Below are positions 24,203-37,779 of a DNA stretch of 64,000 bases, piece by piece (the first letter of the stretch is position 1; every line of letters begins with the position of its first letter). The translations under genes and the position numbers were made by a program. A model generated the notes under the pieces. The model saw only the letters and a list, made by a program, of their open reading frames with translations. It was not told the origin of the DNA and searched no databases. Source of the DNA: Hydnum rufescens UP504 (Eukaryota > Basidiomycota > Agaricomycetes > Cantharellales > Hydnaceae); NCBI GenBank assembly GCA_014904985.1, contig MU129028.1, positions 62,001 through 126,000 of the forward strand, written 5' to 3'.

Positions 24203-24973
24203 TCACGCGGTATATGTAGTGGGAGAGTGGGGCGGGGGCGTGAGAAGGATCCGGTATAAGAGAATCATTCCGACAAGATAGAGATGAACCCAATTTATAT
24301 CGCGGAAGACGGCAAGGAAAAACTCGAGGAACAGTTTTGTGAAGCGATAGCTTTCGGACGAGCATGATCCCGCGGGAGAAAGGGCAGTCGGCACAGAGGG
24401 CGGCTCGGTCACATCCCACTGGTCGTCGGGATATCCCTCCTTCGCTGGGTCGTCGCGGGCGTCGACGATAGCCGACTTGTGGACGGTGGGTTGCTCGCGA
24501 TCTCCGTGTCTCGAAACGTCGAGCGTCGATGGGCGGAGAACTTGCGATGTTTTGTCGCGTGGCACCTCCGAGGGAGCGGTTGCACGATTGACATCGTCGT
24601 TGCTGCGGTGGGCCTTGTTCTTGCTGGCGGGGGGCTTGGCTAAGACACGGCCTTTGGGTTCCCCACAGCAGTAGGGCGCAGGTGGTGAAGGGGTGGCGTC
24701 GCTCTCGAAGCTGCCACTATCGTCATTGTCACTGTCGATGTCGATGTCGATATCCACGGGCTCAGGGGCTCGCTTCTTGGAAGATAAAACTCCTCCACTG
24801 GATGCACTCGGGACAGGGAACGGGCAGAAAATGTTGTCGTGAATGTAATCAAAGAGTCCCCGAGCACCGCTTGAGATAGTGGTTCCACTGTTTAAGTGTT
24901 TGACAAATTCCAATAAGTGGGAGATGGAGGGGTCAGAGTAGCGCTTCAACTGGAAAGAAGCGGGTATGGACAT
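24203..24973 (-). CDS. Unknown protein with C-terminal membrane segment
   Basis: Single-exon frame of 256 residues from an ATG at 24973. The N-terminal 60 residues look folded (LKRYSDPSISHLLEFVKHL). The middle is acidic and low-complexity (DIDIDIDSDNDD), then Pro/Ser/Arg-rich. A hydrophobic helix (VHLYLVGMILLYRILL) lies close to the C terminus, which suggests a tail-anchored membrane protein. I recognise no domain. Confidence 0.5.
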   Translation of the reverse strand: MSIPASFQLKRYSDPSISHLLEFVKHLNSGTTISSGARGLFDYIHDNIFCPFPVPSASSGGVLSSKKRAPEPVDIDIDIDSDNDDSGSFESDATPSPPAPYCCGEPKGRVLAKPPASKNKAHRSNDDVNRATAPSEVPRDKTSQVLRPSTLDVSRHGDREQPTVHKSAIVDARDDPAKEGYPDDQWDVTEPPSVPTALSPAGSCSSESYRFTKLFLEFFLAVFRDINWVHLYLVGMILLYRILLTPPPHSPTTYTA

Positions 24974-25760
24974 GGTTGTCCAAGGGTATTGTTGACGAGG
25001 GATATCTGCAATGGGGTTTGCTCATTGTAAAGGAATGTGGCGAGAGGGTGTCCAAACTATCTGCTTTTTAAGTGGCCAGGCGCGGGTATATACGTGGTTG
25101 CCGGGGGATAAAGCAAGCACACTGCAAGCACTTGGATTTGCATCGCACAGGAAGAAAAGGGTGGGAAACCCCACGATCCCTGCACTGGCATATCGTAGAT
25201 CCAGCAGGACGCGCCATTTGGAGAGGAGCGAGCAAACGCCGGCCCATCCAATTGTACAGCTCGGAATTCGAATGTAAGAGGCATTTCTACCCTAGGGCCA
25301 TTCCAGTTGCAAGAACCCGGGAGTCTGGCTCGTTCTGACCATATTTGGGTGGTCGGACTGTAAATCTTAAAGCGGTATCTCATGAAACTCCACATTTAGA
25401 GTTACTCGGAATGGACCCATACCGGTGGGTGAGGGAAAGCAAGATGCGGTGTTGCAAGCGATCGTCGGGGAGGCGGGCCACACAACAGGAAAAGTACAGG
25501 GCCAACTCCCCGGCAATTGCCACCCTCCGTGCTCCGTGCTCCGTGCCGTACCTTGTCAAGTTTGTCTGTGGCTCACAATTAGTCTTCCACTGGGGAATCT
25601 TGTTCAAGTGTGGCCAGGCCTGGTACGCGCGACGTGACGGGACCGTGACAAAATAATTGCCTGCTTTCTCGTCCCACCCAGCATACTGCAAGCCCCGACT
25701 GAGGATTTTCCCCTTCCAAAGGACAGAGAAACCCCACTCCTCTTTCAAGGTCAAGCCACC

Positions 25761-27957
25761 ATGTCATCGTCTTTATCTTCTCCTGACCTACGAGAAACCT
25801 TGCGCGAGCCTCTGCCTCCAACGATTCCTGGGCGCTTTCGTAGTATGCCTCGCCGGAGAGCGACTTCGGGCTTGGATGCCGATGCAGAACTCGAAGCTCT
25901 TGAACCTGATAGACTCTCACAGATGCGACGGTGGATCCTTTCCTTCGCTATCGTGAATTTTGACCTGGACGTGGGGTTAGTACGTGAAGCAAACCTTCAG
26001 GCGCCACCTCTTATCCCATCAGTCTGCAGTCCTGTAGTTGATATTCTTTATCCAACCCTCAAAATAACTAATGTTGAGCGCAATAATATGTACGATGGGC
26101 TTGATTTGGATGCCAGAATATGTTGCTCATCCGCGTCAATCAGAGCCTTCTCTTCATTTCCCGACTCCGCATCCTTCGACACGGGGTCTGAGCTCCATTC
26201 GTTTCGCATCCCAGACTCGGTCTCACTTCGTCCCGATCCTCTCATGTCGCCAGATGATACCAGGCCACCATCCTCGGATGGCTTTCTATATGGTTATGTA
26301 TTCTTCTACCAACGGAGAGATTCGTCATCAAAACGTGGTTATCTCCAGGTAGACCCCCCACTTATTTCCTGAGAGCCATCATTAAATCAAGATTCCTCCA
26401 AGCGCTCGGTCGTCTTGCTTACCCACTTGCCGTACCCGTCGCTCTTTCTATCGTTCCTTGCTGAATTGGCTCCGCTGTACTTCTCCCAGGGTGCTCCTAC
26501 TCTAGAGATTGCATGCCATAATATCTCCAATTGGTACGTCAAAGACACACTGGTCATTCATTTCGTGACCCTCAATCCGAGCTCTCTCGCTTTGTTGCAA
26601 AGCGAAGGCCTGATCCCATTCCCGGTCTCCGCGGTGAATTAGCATTTTTGGGTATGGTCCTCAATGTCGAGCTCCCTCAGGGGACCCAACAACAACAGTA
26701 TGCTCGTATTGCCTCTGGCATTGCACGTGATGAGCAGTCTGTGAGTTCTCAGTTATCCCATCTGTGTCCGCCTGTCGTTTCTATCGATATATTAACTCCT
26801 TCTCGTTAAGATCCTCGCATCGGTCCCGCTCTTGAGCAACTCACGATCGCCTATTCGATTGTTTGGTGCGTTTCTGCCCAAGCTCTGGTCAATATGGGAG
26901 TGCCTTGTCCTCTGTGAACCAGTGATACTATTCGCGTCCTCGCCATGTGAAGCGAGTCTGGCAATATGGTGGCTTCGGGAGTTATTGAAGCCAGTGGGTC
27001 ATTCAGCCTCCTTGATAATATTTCTCCCCTCACCAAACAATGCGATGCTGATTTTTGGATTAGTTGCCCCTTGCGACAGATTTCCGTCCCTATTTTCATA
27101 TTCACGATCAGGACTTCCACCTACTTGTGAATAAGAACAAGCCTAGGGCAGGTCTACTCCTGGGCGTCACAAATCCGGTTTTCGAGGAAGCCTGCAAGCA
27201 CTGGCCCCACACGTTGAGTCTTGGTGGGGGTGCCAGCCAAAAGAAGGTCGATGACAAAGAGTACGATTCCTTCTCCACCCTCTGCTAACAATAATGTTGC
27301 GGGAGATTCACCTCTCATGTGAATAGACCACCTTCGTCGTTGAAGAATGGTCCGGGGCAACAGCCTCTGTCGGATCTCACCACGAATTTCGGCCCTACAC
27401 CCGGATTTCACTCAAAACATCAACGCTACATCAGTAAAGACCGTCAATTATTGAAAACCCTAGAGTCCGCCGTCAAAGCAGGGGAGAAATCTGGTAAGAA
27501 AATCCACTCTCTGACTTGCGAGGAAAAATGATGCCAATTGCTCAAAACCCCCTTGTTTGGCCACGAACCACACACAGAGCTGGACGCGATACATCTTCTT
27601 CGCCGACATTTCTCACTACGATCTTCCGAAGTCCTCGTGCCCTGAACCGATACTTCACATCTCTTATCGCCACCTCTCCATCATCGACCGCGACCACTCC
27701 ACGAGTCCTCAGTTACTGTTTTGTCTTCCTCATCATCCGCAACGCGCACTCTACGGCCTTTTGTACAAGCCGATTTCATGGCCTCGCTCAAAACGTACGG
27801 CTCGCCTCTCCCCTTCCGATCCCGCTCGAAGCAAAAGGAGTTTTACGAGCAGTGGCTCAGGACCCCAGCATTTGGTCGATGGCTCGCCGAGAGAGATGCA
27901 GAAACGAGGCTCGCGTTGCAAGACAAGGGGAGACAACCAGGGAGAACGATCGCATAG
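25761..27957 (+). CDS. DENND6-type DENN-domain protein
   Basis: DENND6 proteins are guanine-nucleotide exchange factors for endosomal Rab GTPases (Rab14 in animals). The ATG at 25761 (context CCACCATGT) opens MSSSLSSPDLRETLREPLPP. The DENN landmarks follow in separate exons: RRWILSFAIVNFDLDVG, FSSFPDSASF-type text near 26150 with HSFRIPD, DGFLYGYVFFYQRRDSSSKRG, LPYPSLFLSFLAELAPLYF, and CEASLAIWWLRELLKP. Next come DFRPYFHIHDQDFHLLVNKN, KPRAGLLLGVTNPVFEEACK and HWPHTLSLG. The C-terminal exon has LNRYFTSL, then FVQADFMASLKTYGSPLPFR, ending in PGRTIA. At least seven introns. Several exon borders (26000-26120, 26800-27060) were not resolved base by base. Confidence 0.85.
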
Positions 27958-28139
27958 GACTTGTACCTGGTGGTGCCCTGCGGCACTCTCCTTTCGCAAT
28001 ATAAAATCATTTCTTGACAAAATACCCAAAACACTACTTCAAATTGAAAAAAGAAACCATGAAAGAGTACACGGCGCAGGGGTATCCTCAGTGGCCACTG
28101 GTTCCCCCTCATTCCCACCGTGAGAACTCAAAATGGCTG

Positions 28140-30066
28140 CTATCGTTCCTTTTCGGCAGTTGTCGGGGACCCATACGAGGATGCTCTATTGGTATTTGGG
28201 CCCAACGACGATGGCGGTCGGGTGGGTATTCCTGAATACGGACTCGAAGGCACTGCAGCTCCTCCCGAGACGGAGCGTTGGAAGCCGGGGGTGAGATAGG
28301 GTGAAGGGGCGGACGGTGGTGGTGGGAGGGGTGATGAGGGGAAACCTGATCCCATGGGAGGTGTGTGTGGGAGACTCGGTGGTGCTTGCAGAGACGCGGG
28401 CCATTGGCCGCTTGGGGTAGGACCGTGCGCGGGGTACGGACTTGCTGGAATACCGCCACTGAACGGATGTGCTAGGGAATGGAGCGGTGGCGTTCGTGCT
28501 GAACGACGCACCAGGCACGGGGCTGGTGGTAAACGAGCCATATGGGTGGTTCGAGGTGGTTGGCCCACTCCACCGGGGGGAACCACTCTCGTCCCATCCA
28601 GCAAGAGCCTTTCGTTTATTAAGACTCCACCTGCCCAGCGACTCTTCCGAGAGCTGGACGTTGCTTCTGCTAGTGTGTCCTCGTCTGAACTACCGACGAC
28701 CACTTCAGCTGCTTTACCGCCGATCTTGAATGCCCATCCCGCACACACCCATACGCCCCCAATGACTCCGACGACGCGGACGAGAAACTGAATGAATGTC
28801 GTTGTACGTTGATGTACTGCTATCGCCATTGGGTCGATATCGAATTTGAAGTAGATGCCAGGGCACCTTCGCCATGCTTGATATATTTGACATAGTGTGT
28901 AACGCTGTATTGATTCGTCGTGACTGAACGCGAGGGCGTGGCGTGATACGTGGTGGGCACGACATTCAAAAAGTACTGAAACACCGTAAATGCTGAGCGA
29001 AAGGGCTTGTAAGGTTACCGATGCTCTTCCAAGCTACCAAGTCAAACTCACGCTCGGAGGTCTTCTCATACGAATAGTCCAAAGGTTGCACGATATCGGG
29101 AATGTAAGGACCAAAGGAAAATTCAGTAATTATATGACTCAAATTCATCACTAAGGACCCCCAGCGTCAGTCCGTGAACAGGGACTTTGCCAGGTTCAAA
29201 TAACTCACTGCTATGATCCGTATGTTCGCGGCTTCCATATCCATGGCCAAGCGTCGTGATGTGTAAGTTGGCTAACAAGGTGAATAAGCACAAGGCATCG
29301 CCACAAGACAATGGAAGCCTTCATACCGGTGACCTTTTTAACCTCGACACTCCCATAAATGCGACAGGCACTGCCGTCCGGTCGATAATTATACGTAGGA
29401 GCAAATTCTTGTTTGCGATTCGTGTTCCAAAGCCAGGCAAAGAACCCCCTGTTCTTACGAGAGAGCGCTACGATATCTCTCGCCGCCCACGTAGCGCGGG
29501 TTTGGTATGTCCTGCAGTATGGACGTATTTTAAACTGACCAGCAGAGCAACCGGGAATCATAAACACACCGCAATAGTTGGGCTTGATTAGGATCGAAAA
29601 TAGTCTGGAAAATTCAGGGATCTAAATGCACAGGAAACGTAGTATTTAATGGAGATAAACTAACCCCGTCCCTGCGAAAGCCATTGCTAAGGTGCAGTCG
29701 TTCACCAACAGCATCACGAAGGTCCACAGTGAGATCTTCTCTCCTCTCAAATCAGTGCACAACCATATAAAACCGCATGGTTCACTCACAATGGCAGGGC
29801 ATGTTCACTACGAGGTCAGCATTGAGAGTCATAGTCTGTGCTATTTTATCGTCGACACTGAACTCAGAATCAGGCCATCCCCACATAAACTCAGCGAAGT
29901 CATTAAGAACGAGGAGAGTCGACAGCAACAGCACGAGAATTGTGAGAAAGCCACCTCCAGTAGTCCTGGATCTGAATGTCGACTGCACTTTTGGAAATGC
30001 ATCAAAGCGTTGAATGGGCGCTATGGCATCGAGCTTGTCGAGTATGGACTCTGGCTCACTCGCCAT
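28140..30066 (-). CDS. ERV41: ER-Golgi transport protein Erv41/ERGIC2
   Basis: COPII-vesicle membrane protein that works with Erv46 in ER-Golgi cargo retrieval. The ATG at 30066 starts MASEPESILDKLDAIAPIQRF, and DAFPKVQSTFRSR and the first membrane helix GGGFLTILVLLLSTLLVLND follow. The luminal part is in short exons: VNADLVVNMPC-type text, PDGSACRIYGSVEVKKVTG, NLSHIITEFSFGPYIPDIVQPLD, and a YFLNVVPTTY region near 28960-28985. The second helix (TTTFIQFLVRVVGVIGGVWV) begins near 28800. A long Pro/Ser/Gly-rich cytosolic tail ends YGSPTTAEKER at 28140. Such a tail is longer than in yeast Erv41. About six introns. Confidence 0.88.
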
Positions 30067-30269
30067 CGCCAGCGTTGGGGTACTTCGTCACAGGGGATAG
30101 GTACGTGGTCAAATCCACGTGAGGGAAATTAAAACAGGTCGGCAAACGCCGGAGTCAATTCCCGACGAAATCATCCTCATCGACCAGTTTCCAAACATAC
30201 AACAGTAAGTCATTGGGGGGTGGGAACTGTGGCGCCAGCGCTGACGCTGACTAGCCAGGAGTCATCGAC

Positions 30270-30964
30270 ATGTCCGTTTCCTTTCCTCCGCGCAGAGCTC
30301 GCTTGTCGTCTCCGCCAGTCTTCCTGACCTACGAGACCATAGCTCACCATCACTCCTACTCACGCTCTCCCAGCCCAGGCTCTGACTCGGAAGATGAGTC
30401 AGATGAGTCGGACAGCGAGATCCACAACGAAAATGAAGGCGCGCATATCATGGGCAATATGGACCTCGACGTCCAGCCGCCGAGCCATAAAGTCGAAATA
30501 TCCGAAGTGAGCGAGGGAACGGAGACAATGCTATGGATGAGGAAGAGGATGAGGACACCAAGGAGGAACTTCGCCGCAAGCGAGCAGAGAAACGCAAGGG
30601 AAAGCAACCCGAGCAGTCCCCGGCCCAGAAGGCTGAAGCTAAGGCCAGACGGCGCGCGAAAAGGGCCCAAGAGGCAGAAGAGGCTTATCGCAATGCGTAT
30701 CGACCCATCTTGACCATCAAATCTAGTCAGGGGTTTGTCTGGAACCAGGTGTGTCTCACGGCGCTAGGAGCGCCCCTGCAGTGGAACTTACAGCCTACAA
30801 AGGAGCTCTTCGTCCCCGCATGGCAGAAAGACCGCTGTGCGTCTGGTCTTCCTCCTCTACTCACCATTCACACATATTCTAATAACCTCTATCGTCGACA
30901 CCAACAGACCTCTGTTCGACTTCTCCAGATGCCACAGACATGTCTCCTGTGCCTGGCTCTATGA
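30270..30964 (+). CDS. Unknown protein, acidic N terminus and Lys/Arg-rich coiled coil
   Basis: Not recognised. The ATG at 30270 reads VSFPPRRARLSSPPVFLTYE, then a Ser/Asp/Glu-rich acidic stretch. A change of frame near 30510-30533 (intron or alternative start) leads to MDEEEDEDTKEELRRKRAEK and a long Lys/Arg/Glu helix, then YRPILTIKSSQGFVWNQ, which looks folded. Further exons may run to about 31050 (GMDFEVECVEIRIREGELDG). Charge pattern suggests a nuclear or nucleolar protein. This is inference only. Confidence 0.4.
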
Positions 30965-31550
30965 CTTCAGGCATGGACTTTGAGGTTGAATGCGTTGAAA
31001 TTCGCATTCGTGAAGGGGAGCTTGACGGCCTCATCCCCCGGTAGTATGGTTATGAGTACAGCCAACCCAGCAAGTATATTTATCACTTCGACCTCGACGG
31101 ACGGGTGAGCGGAACGACCAAAGTTATCGGAACTCCTTCAAGAACCTTCCGCGCGTGCGCACGGATCTCCCCTTGTACCCTATCTTCTTCGAATCTTGTT
31201 TGCTTGATACAGTTCGTGTGAGATATCCACTTCACCATCCTCCCCCCCCCATCATTCATCATGCCATGCTACGCCCCTTCCACACCCGCCTGTTTCTTGC
31301 TTACAGTAACCTTCACTATCATCATTTCGTTTCATTCGATACGTATATCTCTTAACTCTACCCCCTGGTCTGTATAGTACCTGCTTGCGCCAACACCTGA
31401 CCTCTCCACCTCCCCGCTCCGCCGTTCTTCCGTCTGCCCGCACCCGTGCGGACTATAGTTATGGTATCCGTATGATGATCTTCCGTTCAAGTGTGATTAT
31501 AAGAAAGTGTAAGGAGCCTACTGTGCGTCAGGTTACAGTAACAAGCTCGT

Positions 31551-34500
31551 TCAAAAACGGCGGTCTGCCTCCTGTGATAATTTCTGGGTAGCAAATGCTT
31601 CACGGCATTGGTAGTGCGTGACCTCCCCTCTGGGGTGCCCAACCATTTACTTTTGTGGATTCCATAAGATTCAACCGAACTGAAACATACCTGGGGGCAT
31701 GCACTGCAATCGCACTATTCCCAAGGCGTTTGTGGCATTGCGGGCATCTGTCGAAACAAGAAAGAAAAGTGAAACACTAAAATTGCATCGGCCCCCGCGG
31801 ACACTTACATTCGAGAATCAGTCACGCGCGCCCTTTTCCCTTGCAGGTTGATCAATTTGGCATCCGCATCGTGCTCTTTCGCTTTCCAAATTTCACGAAG
31901 GACCTGGGTTTGGATCCGGGGCCCATTTAGTGATTCGAGCAGGAAGGCACGGACATCTGATGCAGGAACGAGTGGGGGAAGTAGTTTGAGGACTTCGACT
32001 GGGTCCATGCGAGGACTATGCCGGGATATTAGATCTATTGCGGGTATGAGAAGAGCATTGAGTATCGTAGGGGATGCCCCTGATGGCGATGAGGACGACG
32101 GTGGGGTCGGTCGGAGATATATGCGTAGAAGAGTGAGAAATACTCCTGTTGGATCTGGAGATGAGTTGTATACTGATTTGCAGTACCTGTGCGATGGATT
32201 CAGTCAGATTCACCGCCAGAGATAACGAGGCACTGGCTCAACTCTTCAGCTTCACTATAGTCGTGCAACCGATAGACATAGATCTCGAGAGCAGCTTCAT
32301 GTTTTCCCAGACGACCAAGTAATATTGCCCGCGCTCATAGAGAGCTATCATCCGAATTATAGGTTAGCTCTATCGCACCGTAGAGAGGAAAGGACCAACA
32401 ATTTGGGGGTAACCGACTGAACAATCGGTCGGGACGGTACGAACGTGAGTCACGGACAAATCTCAACAACTTGGCATACGCAGCCTGTCTCGCTTCTAGA
32501 GAAATACTCAAAAATATGAAGGAGCCAGGATACATGCAAACTGACCTTCCGTCTGACGTGAATCGAGAGCACCTTTCAGATATAGGTCCGCAAGACGATC
32601 GTGGAATGTGGAATCGGTTTCACCAAGTTCATCGATGAGGTTTTCAATGAACCCAATGCACAGCGTAGCATCGATCCCCATAAGAAAATCGGCAACCCGC
32701 CCTCGAGGCAGCTGCACTTCCTCAGCTGTGAATATCTACGGCCAGGTAGTCAAATCAGTTCCGCACATAGATTCCATATAGCCAAAATGGCAAGAGCAAG
32801 AGAATACCTGAAGGCCAAGCCCATGATCTGCATCGATAACCCATTGTGCCGAGTTAAATATGAGAGGTAGATGCTCCGGGCCAAGTTTTTGGAGGTATCG
32901 AATCGCGGGTTCCAGTTTGTCATTTAGATCCACTTTTTCTTTACTCAGACTGGAATTCGAATAAGCTGGATTATTCGAGATCAATGAAAAGAACCACCTA
33001 CTCGTGTAGCAAGGCCAGAGCCTTCTCATGCATCTTCTTCCCCTGTACAAATCAATAAGCTCGCTAAATTTCTAAACGAATTGAATAATTGGGTTATTGT
33101 CAATCGTAAGGGTGACTTGCCGATGGGCGAACCTTCCTCTCCCGCAGAACCTCCTCCACTTCAGAGACTTCGCACCAGTTATCCAGTCGGCATAGCGAAC
33201 CTACAAGACCTGGTCTTATGACGAGATACGATTTGAACAGTGCAGTATCAACAATCTGTGCGAAGAGGAGAAGCTGGTTGGGAACAAGGGCCAATAGTGG
33301 GGCATCAGGCAATGCCAGAAGATCGTCTACGGTGGTTTCTGATAGGAATGGCAGTTCAAACGAACGTGAAGGCGAGATGTTGTGGGTCGCGAGAGCGCCA
33401 GATAACTTGGGTCGTCGGTCTGATAAATACCGTAAAAGCGTCTCAACCGATTGGCGATTCGTTTGATCTGCCGCAATCAAATGTTGGACCACGCAGCCTA
33501 AATTGGTTATGAAGCGATGCTACTTACTTGTAGGAGAGATTATTTTCCCTTCTCCTGAAGGGACGGTTGCTTGTACATCAGCCGAAGACACCGTAACATC
33601 GGTAGCCTCCGTAGTTATCACAGCACCACTCCCTGTCTGTCCTCCGCCATCAACAAAGGGGGTCCCGACATGAGACGGTTTCCCACCGAATAGTGTGATC
33701 CACTGGTCTCGAGGCTTGGCAAGGCGCCCTGCGATTGAATCAGGATACAGGGAGACAACTTTAGCTGGATTGATATCAAGCTCCAGGAATGTGTTGATGG
33801 CTTCGTCAAAATTACCCTCGGAAAAAAGCGAAACGGCCTGCAGACCGCGAATATATGATATTCTCCGGTCCTTGCAGAAATATCAAGGTCAGCATCCCTG
33901 AGCCATGGTCGGCAGACCCGTTCACCTTGTCCGCCAATACGGAGCGATCTACGGTATCCAACAATACGAGGGCATCAGTGTATTTTCTAGCGTCCACGAG
34001 TTCGTCAATTTGTTGTCCCCATGACTGCATGGATAATAACCAGATCGTGCTTCCTTCAGCTGCTGCTGCAACTTTATCCGTAGGGGTAGTGACGAGACAC
34101 GCAGGAGACTTGCCCCCAGGTGAAGCGGTTAATAGTCGAAGAGAGGCGCCAGGCGGGGAAGTGGGAACATCGGGCGGGCTTGAGAATGGAAACGGGAGCG
34201 TCTGAACGTCGGCAAGAGATAGTGATGATCGAATCTGAATCCGCGGAAGTGGACTTTGATTATTGATTGGGCAAGTGTTGCCGAGGCAGTGGTGGGTGGT
34301 AGCGTTGAGAGGACAAAGGGCCTGATAAAAGCTACCAGAGCGAGATAAGAAAACTCGAGTTGGAACGTGAAATCACCAACTCACCGACGTCTTCAGGAGG
34401 CACAGACCAATCGATCTGACCAGGCCTACTGGGTTTCCCATCGGAACCTATGAAAGTACTGGTGGCTGCATAGGTGGTCATCAATGCAGAGTAAAAGCAA

Positions 34501-35501
34501 GTGGGAAGTACATCCTCACATTCTTTGGTAACCAGAGCTTCTCCATCTCCAAGTTGAATCACGGACGGCTTGTTCGCCTTTACTCCCAGTCCCATATATC
34601 CTCCGAGACCAGTCAATGCACCCATACCAACTTTGGCCATACCCAACCCAGCGTTCGCGCTACTGGTAGATGGAAAGCTTAATTCCGCCACAGACATAGT
34701 ATTGAGGTATACGATGGCATGGTCGGCAGGACCATACGCGAGAACAAGCATTTGCGGATTGCAAAATGCCATTCCTCGGGGAGAATGCGGTAAATTCAGC
34801 TCCTAAGAGGATATATTTGAGTGATAATTAAATGGTCAGAATAGTGTTACCGACTTTGACATCTTGGGCTTCGCCATCTTTCCACGTATAGATGACGATC
34901 TTTCTACGGCAGCCGATTACAAGCTGGCTAACCACAGTAGGCTCGCCTTCCTGATTTCCACCAAACGACGAAGACATGCCTCCATCAGGAAGCAATAATT
35001 GGACGGAGGATTGGATTGCGAACGCCAACGCGCCAAAGGCTTGAGTGAGAGGTGTAGGGGGCCCAAGTTTTGGAAGGGGAAAAAGGGTGACCGTTCCATC
35101 TTACATATATCAGAAGATAAGCATCCTTCACCGAAATTTAGTTCGGCGACATACCTGACAGGGCAACAAGGGAGTTGGCATCCCGAATATATCCTAACTG
35201 CTCCATGGACCGCCGAGTGAAGTTGGGTTTGGTCTCGATGAGACTAGACGTGTATCCATTGTCTCCTACAAGTAACATCAGCTTTCTTCCAAATAAGACC
35301 CCGCCAACGTACCCTTCTCCACCGAATGCGTGATGAGAGTACCTGTGGATGTGCCGATGTATAAAGTATCCCCTATCGAGGGAGGAGAATGAATAGAAAA
35401 CAGGGAGTGATAACCAGTGTACACCCCATACCCTGTAGCAATAAAGCATCTACTCGCTCCTTGATGCCATGCAGAAGCGCAACGGGAACGAAGGGCGGCA
35501 T
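31551..35501 (-). CDS. VPS39: Vps39/Vam6, HOPS tethering subunit
   Basis: Links the HOPS complex to Rab7/Ypt7 for fusion at the vacuole and late endosome. The ATG at 35501 gives PPFVPVALLHGIKERVDALL, then, after an intron, the CNH-type beta-propeller (GDTLYIGTSTGTLITH-like text near 35350, GGVLFGRKLMLLVGDNGY, FCNPQMLVLAYGPADHAIVY). The helical part carries YLSDRRPKLSGALA, FLSETTVDDLLALPDAPLL, a HEKALALLH block near 33010-33030, and LEPAIRYLQKLGPEHLPLIF. The C-terminal domain has VEVLKLLPPLVPASDVRAFL, then a zinc-binding end in two exons: CPQCHKRLGNSAIAVHAPR joined to GEVTHYQCREAFA. The stop is at 31551-31553. More than ten introns. No break seen in the parts I read. Confidence 0.92.
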
Positions 35502-37779
35502 AAGTAACGCTCGGAGGACCCCGTAGTCACGAATCGTCACACATCACAGCCACCAATCGACTTCGAGAATCAAGTTGTCAAAGAGAAGAAATCTGCGTGA
35601 TCCGTATTATCCAGCAGACCAAATCCCACGAATGTATCACCGTCCTTAGAATTCTCGACGCAACTTCTTCCATTTATATATACACAAATGCCATTAGCGA
35701 TGAGTGTCTGTATTGGTCTGTGAGCTATCTCTATATAGTATCATCTGATCGTAGTGCCACTGTTTGCGAGGAATCTATTCTGTGAGTGGTAGAAGCGACA
35801 CTCTTTGATATGGTTCCATGACCATTAATTCTCTCCGACAGCTTGGATATCGACAAGCTCACCTCACACGGGTGGTCAGGGTTGATCCGAAACGACAAGG
35901 AATTGTGGTCTCGTGCATCTGACGAAGACAAGGAACGAACGGGCGAGATGTAAACCTGACTTGTGAGGACAGGGACAAGATCCAAGATGACAGTCAAAAT
36001 ATGGATTGGGGTAAATTAGTGGCATGTGGTCGTTTCCAATTCACTATGATAATCTTACGCATTCATGAACAAGACATGTTACAGTGATCGAACCGGATAA
36101 TATTGTAGCAAGGAGTGGAAATTCACGTGCAGCGAAGGGTGGAAAAATACAGTGGGATAACTCTGAGATTTCTGAACAGAGGGGACGATGGAAAGGGCGG
36201 GATAGATTTTTCCAATATTCAAGGACAACCAGGCATCGGCGATGCCAATTCTTGAACAAGTCCGAGCCCTGGATAAGTTAGGCAATGACTGGGTGCAGCA
36301 TACAGACCTCGATATCGGACGATTTCATCGGCGTGTGAAATATAAGGTATTCTCGTAGGGGAGAAACAACGGAAAGTCTTGAGGTTTGAAAGATGCACTA
36401 GTCCAATGGCGAGGTACCCTTAGGTCGTGAATAAAGTAAAGACCTATTGGAGATATTCAGCAGTAATTTTCATCCGGTCCTCAAAGGATTTCTTGACTCC
36501 AGAAGGTCCCCAAGAATCGAGGGGGGGAATCTTGTTTCAATCGTGTATTCGGGAAGCGAACGCGCCATACAAGTCTTATTAGTAGGAGTGGATGAAACAT
36601 GGGGAACCTCGGGAATGCACCACTATCACAGATCTTCGACCCACTGCGAGGTGTAGTCTTTTTAGATTAGTACTGCACTTTCTGAAACCAGGTGTCGTGC
36701 GCTTGAGCTTCTCCTTTTCGTAACGCACGTCACGATCTGTGTCACAACCCAAAAGGGAACTTTTGACGTTTTATTGTCTGGACACGAAGACAATGTGAGA
36801 TCGCAATTGCAGTTATGCACAACAGGCGGTTGCACGATCGAGCGACCTGCTAACCATCGCGCAATCGCAGGTTTTTGTGGATCGGCTTGCGATCATTATT
36901 CGTTTGACAAGTGAAAAACGTAGTACAACTAACACTTTGATCTCTGCAGATACTACACCCGATCAAGAACAAAAAGGAAGAGGGGTCGGGATTCTTCCAG
37001 AATCTGCGTCTCTTCCTTCCCTCTGTGAAGAGGATCATATCGGGATCGGACTCTGGCGACACCAGTCTTCTACGCACTTCCCGGTATCCTTCATTCGCTC
37101 TCGAAAGCGCACCGTGGTGGGTGGGTCGGGCCCGGAACAGGCTGGACTCCATCAACTGCTTGGACACTCTGTTTAGAGGATCCGATATGGATCGCGACGG
37201 GGGTCCCTTTCATCTACGATGAGAATCGAGTCATGCCTGGCGTATTCTCTGATGTCTTCGGTGATTCGCAATTCCTCCACCTTTCGTAAGAAGCAAGGGA
37301 CCCGCTCAAGGCGTTTCATCTCACAAACTATAATGTCTAGACCAAGGGCACACCCAATCGCTCGCCCCCGCGGATCTCGATGGCTCACAATTTGTTTCTT
37401 CTGTCATAGGTTTCTTCCCCCTTTACTCTTTAATTCGGCGTGAGGCCAAACATAAAGAGGCAACCCCCTCCCTGCAACCCCGTGGTGCGAGGTGGACACT
37501 TCTGGAAAGTTTGTGTCTCTGGCGGATGTGAGAATCGGACTGGAAGTCCTCAGAACTTCATTGAGCTCGAGTCCTTCGCGTAGTTTTCCCGCTTTGCTGA
37601 ATTACTAGTCGGCCCGCTTGAAGGAGGAATAATGGCAAACTGTACCATATTCTCTCTATGAACCTTAGATGCGGGCCTATGCCGGGACTATGGACTACAG
37701 GTTGTGGATTGCCGACCTGGCAAGCAGCCCATCGTCACCCAAGGATTCATTGGTTTATTGGTGGGCTGTATCACCGTCA
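35502..37779. other. Gene-poor, apparently decayed region
   Basis: Only short frames are open on either strand. A minus-strand stretch near 35950-36030 resembles a second one near 38590-38660, suggesting two decayed copies of one sequence. Some plus-strand text near 37190-37280 (FIYDENRVMPGVFSDVFGDS) looks formerly coding. I could not assign a family. Confidence 0.4.
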